64,000 nucleotides of DNA from Limisalsivibrio acetivorans. Its GTDB lineage: Bacteria; Chrysiogenota; Deferribacteres; Deferribacterales; Geovibrionaceae. A program made the position numbers and the translations under genes. Below the pieces are notes generated by a model. The model had not been told where the DNA came from. It saw only the letters and a program-made list of their open reading frames with translations, and searched no databases. Shown here piece by piece: positions 62,465-64,000 of this stretch; position 1 is the stretch's first letter, and each line of letters starts with the position of its first letter. The stretch is from positions 2,119,407 through 2,183,406 of the forward strand of contig NZ_ATWF01000001.1 in NCBI RefSeq assembly GCF_000421105.1, given 5' to 3'.

Positions 62465-63351
62465 GCTTTGCTGCAATCAATATCAACTACGATTCTCTAG
62501 CCGAAGTCTACGGCTTCCCTGAAAACTATGAAGATCCTTCATATGGAGTGGTTCAGGAAAGGTTCCTTAGGTTTGCACAGGATTATGGTTTTAAGTACAG
62601 CACATACCTGATCGATAAGGACGGGGAGTATAATTTCTCAAGAAAAGGTATGAAGCTATATGCTGAGGAAGGGCATGAGATAGGGAATCACACCTGGTCA
62701 CACCCCCTTAGTCTTGGTTCATTATCCTACGATAGAGTTAAAGACGAGATAGAGAAGTCGCATAAGGCATTATTTGAGATAACCGGTGTTGAGCCAAAGG
62801 GGTTTATTGCGCCGGGATGGTCTAATTCAAGCCGTGTTCAGAGCGTTCTCAAAGAGATGAGCTATAGTTATGACACATCCTCATTTCCCACACTCCTTCT
62901 ATATCCCAGTATCGCAAAAATGCTATTGAATCATTTTGGGAGCCCAACCTTTAAGAATATTCTTATGAGAAAGGATTGGTTCAATCCGCTGTTAGGCAGG
63001 AGAGCCCCCTTTGTTAAGGATGGCTTGGTTACTATGCCCCTGCCCACTGCAAAGTTCCGGATGGCCTGCTGGCACACAACTGCTTTTGTTTTTGGGTGGA
63101 AAAGGCATGAAGCCCTCCTGAGAGATTGCCTTAAGAGGTACAAGTATTTCTACTATCTTGTTCATCCTGCTGACCTCCTCGCCCCTCAGGATTTGGACAG
63201 AACGAGAGGATGCAGTTTAGAAAGATCTCAGATCAGTATCGAGACCAAGCTCGATTATTTCAGACGTGCACTTGATGTAATATGCGAGTCGGGGAAAAGG
63301 CTGATCAGGATGGATGAAATGGCAGACCTAATCAGGAACGAAACAGTTTAA
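62461..63351 (+). CDS. Polysaccharide deacetylase-family (NodB-homology) protein
   Basis: A 296-residue protein of the NodB-homology fold. NINYDS occupies the place of the first metal-Asp motif; GNHTWSHPLS is the zinc-binding His motif; APGWSNSS the later loop; and HPADL the last His. It has no signal peptide, so it probably acts on a cytoplasmic lipid-linked or nucleotide sugar. With the formyltransferase it could deacetylate then formylate an amino sugar (inference). Confidence 0.82.
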   Translation: MSFAAININYDSLAEVYGFPENYEDPSYGVVQERFLRFAQDYGFKYSTYLIDKDGEYNFSRKGMKLYAEEGHEIGNHTWSHPLSLGSLSYDRVKDEIEKSHKALFEITGVEPKGFIAPGWSNSSRVQSVLKEMSYSYDTSSFPTLLLYPSIAKMLLNHFGSPTFKNILMRKDWFNPLLGRRAPFVKDGLVTMPLPTAKFRMACWHTTAFVFGWKRHEALLRDCLKRYKYFYYLVHPADLLAPQDLDRTRGCSLERSQISIETKLDYFRRALDVICESGKRLIRMDEMADLIRNETV

Positions 63352-63417
63352 TACACACTTCCATTTTTGCCTTACCCTGTGCTAGATTATTTCCTAAAAC
63401 TTCTTTCGGAGCAGGAT

Positions 63418-64000
63418 TTGGAAAGGAATCTAACCACAGAAACACATAAGGTGAGCGATCTGGAGCGAAGCTCCATAAAGGGGCACTCCCCTGCTGTAAT
63501 CTGGCTTACAGGGCTTTCCGGAAGCGGTAAGTCGACCATAGCCAGAGAACTGGATCATGCCCTTTTCAGGGATTATAAGGCCCATACCTTCGTTCTCGAT
63601 GGTGATAATATTCGTCAGGGGCTGAACAGCGATCTCGGTTTTTCCGATACGGACAGGAGTGAGAATATCCGCCGTATTGCAGAGGTGGCAAACCTGATGG
63701 CCAGTGCGGGACTTATCGTCATTACAGCCTTCATATCCCCCTTTGGGCGGGACAGGGATGTGGCGAGACGGGCCGCATCGGATAAAAACTTCTTCGAAAT
63801 CCACGTTAACTGCCCCCTTGAGGAGTGCGAAAAGCGTGACCCCAAGGGTCTCTACAAGAAGGCCAGAGCGGGCGAAATAAGGGAGTTTACAGGTATCGAC
63901 TCCCCATATGAGACCCCGTCAAAACCAGAGATAGTTCTTGATACAGATAAACTTTCCCCGGCGGAGTGTGTCCGGGTTATTATAGATGAACTTAAAAAGA
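63418..64000 (+). CDS. cysC: Adenylyl-sulfate kinase CysC (3' end beyond window)
   Basis: The open frame starts at TTG 63418 with GGAGCAGG just upstream and runs off the right edge after 194 codons. It gives a standard APS kinase: GLSGSGKST is the P-loop, LDGDNIRQGLN the APS-binding loop, FISPFGRDRDVAR and DPKGLYKKARAGEIREFTGIDSPYE the later motifs. It phosphorylates APS to PAPS, the sulfate donor for sulfotransferases. Here it is the second APS kinase within 3 kb, within the glycan cluster. Confidence 0.92.
   Translation, partial: MERNLTTETHKVSDLERSSIKGHSPAVIWLTGLSGSGKSTIARELDHALFRDYKAHTFVLDGDNIRQGLNSDLGFSDTDRSENIRRIAEVANLMASAGLIVITAFISPFGRDRDVARRAASDKNFFEIHVNCPLEECEKRDPKGLYKKARAGEIREFTGIDSPYETPSKPEIVLDTDKLSPAECVRVIIDELKK

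Overview
The window (about 50% GC by eye) reads as chromosome from a Gram-negative, anaerobic or microaerobic, motile bacterium. An outer membrane with LPS or surface polysaccharide is indicated by kdsA and a large glycan locus. Anaerobic energy metabolism is indicated by an SfrAB-type NADPH oxidoreductase, a periplasmic [NiFe] hydrogenase and pyruvate phosphate dikinase. Chemotaxis is indicated by a Cache-type receptor. The combination fits the Deferribacterota (Geovibrio, Denitrovibrio or Seleniivibrio relatives), with deltaproteobacterial parallels. This placement is inference; there is no rRNA gene in the window, and I saw no tRNA gene or CRISPR array.

Layout. 1-2.8 kb (minus): a radical SAM protein cut by the window edge and a PHP-glycosyltransferase fusion. 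3.0-4.6 kb: olsB-olsA for ornithine lipid. 4.8-11.4 kb (minus): response regulator, histidine kinase, ppdK, glyS. 11.8 kb: a MarR regulator. 12.3-13.95 kb: a hairpin-rich repeat cluster with three 416-bp tandem units. 14.0-19.0 kb (minus): a probable operon lemA, DUF2207 protein, formyltransferase-like protein, hypA, hypB, rnhB, yraN. 19.4-23.7 kb: sfrB-sfrA behind a strong palindrome. 23.7-24.4 kb: a second repeat cluster. 25.1-29.6 kb: aldehyde dehydrogenase, a secreted protein, a tiny predicted selenoprotein and kdsA. 29.9-32.0 kb: a chemoreceptor. 33.3-36.7 kb: hydrogenase small and large subunits and their maturation protease. 36.8-40.6 kb: lysA-dapF-dapA-dapB. 40.8-43.9 kb: a degenerate ATPase, a CWC protein, a J-domain protein and a response regulator. 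44.2 kb to the end: a polysaccharide locus with nonulosonate synthesis, flippase, glycosyltransferases, chain-length protein, ligase, an asparagine-synthetase-like enzyme, deacetylase and two APS kinases.

Main discoveries. (1) A 47-codon gene at 28652-28795 has an in-frame UGA followed by a perfect SECIS-like hairpin, and ends 2 bases before kdsA; it is a candidate small membrane selenoprotein. (2) The repeat family at 4.65-4.82, 12.3-13.95 and 23.74-24.37 kb consists of hairpins whose stems differ but whose hexaloop (AUGGAU, CUGGAU) is constant and closed by C-G, which is the CsrA/RsmA-type motif. One stem carries a compensatory base-pair change, and all three clusters lie between convergent genes. 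They could be CsrA-titrating RNAs, though two hairpin types expose the motif on the opposite strand. (3) A J-domain protein carries two pairs of 24-residue motifs with 5-residue spacers, as in MshEN c-di-GMP-binding domains. (4) The hydrogenase small subunit has Asp in place of one proximal-cluster Cys.
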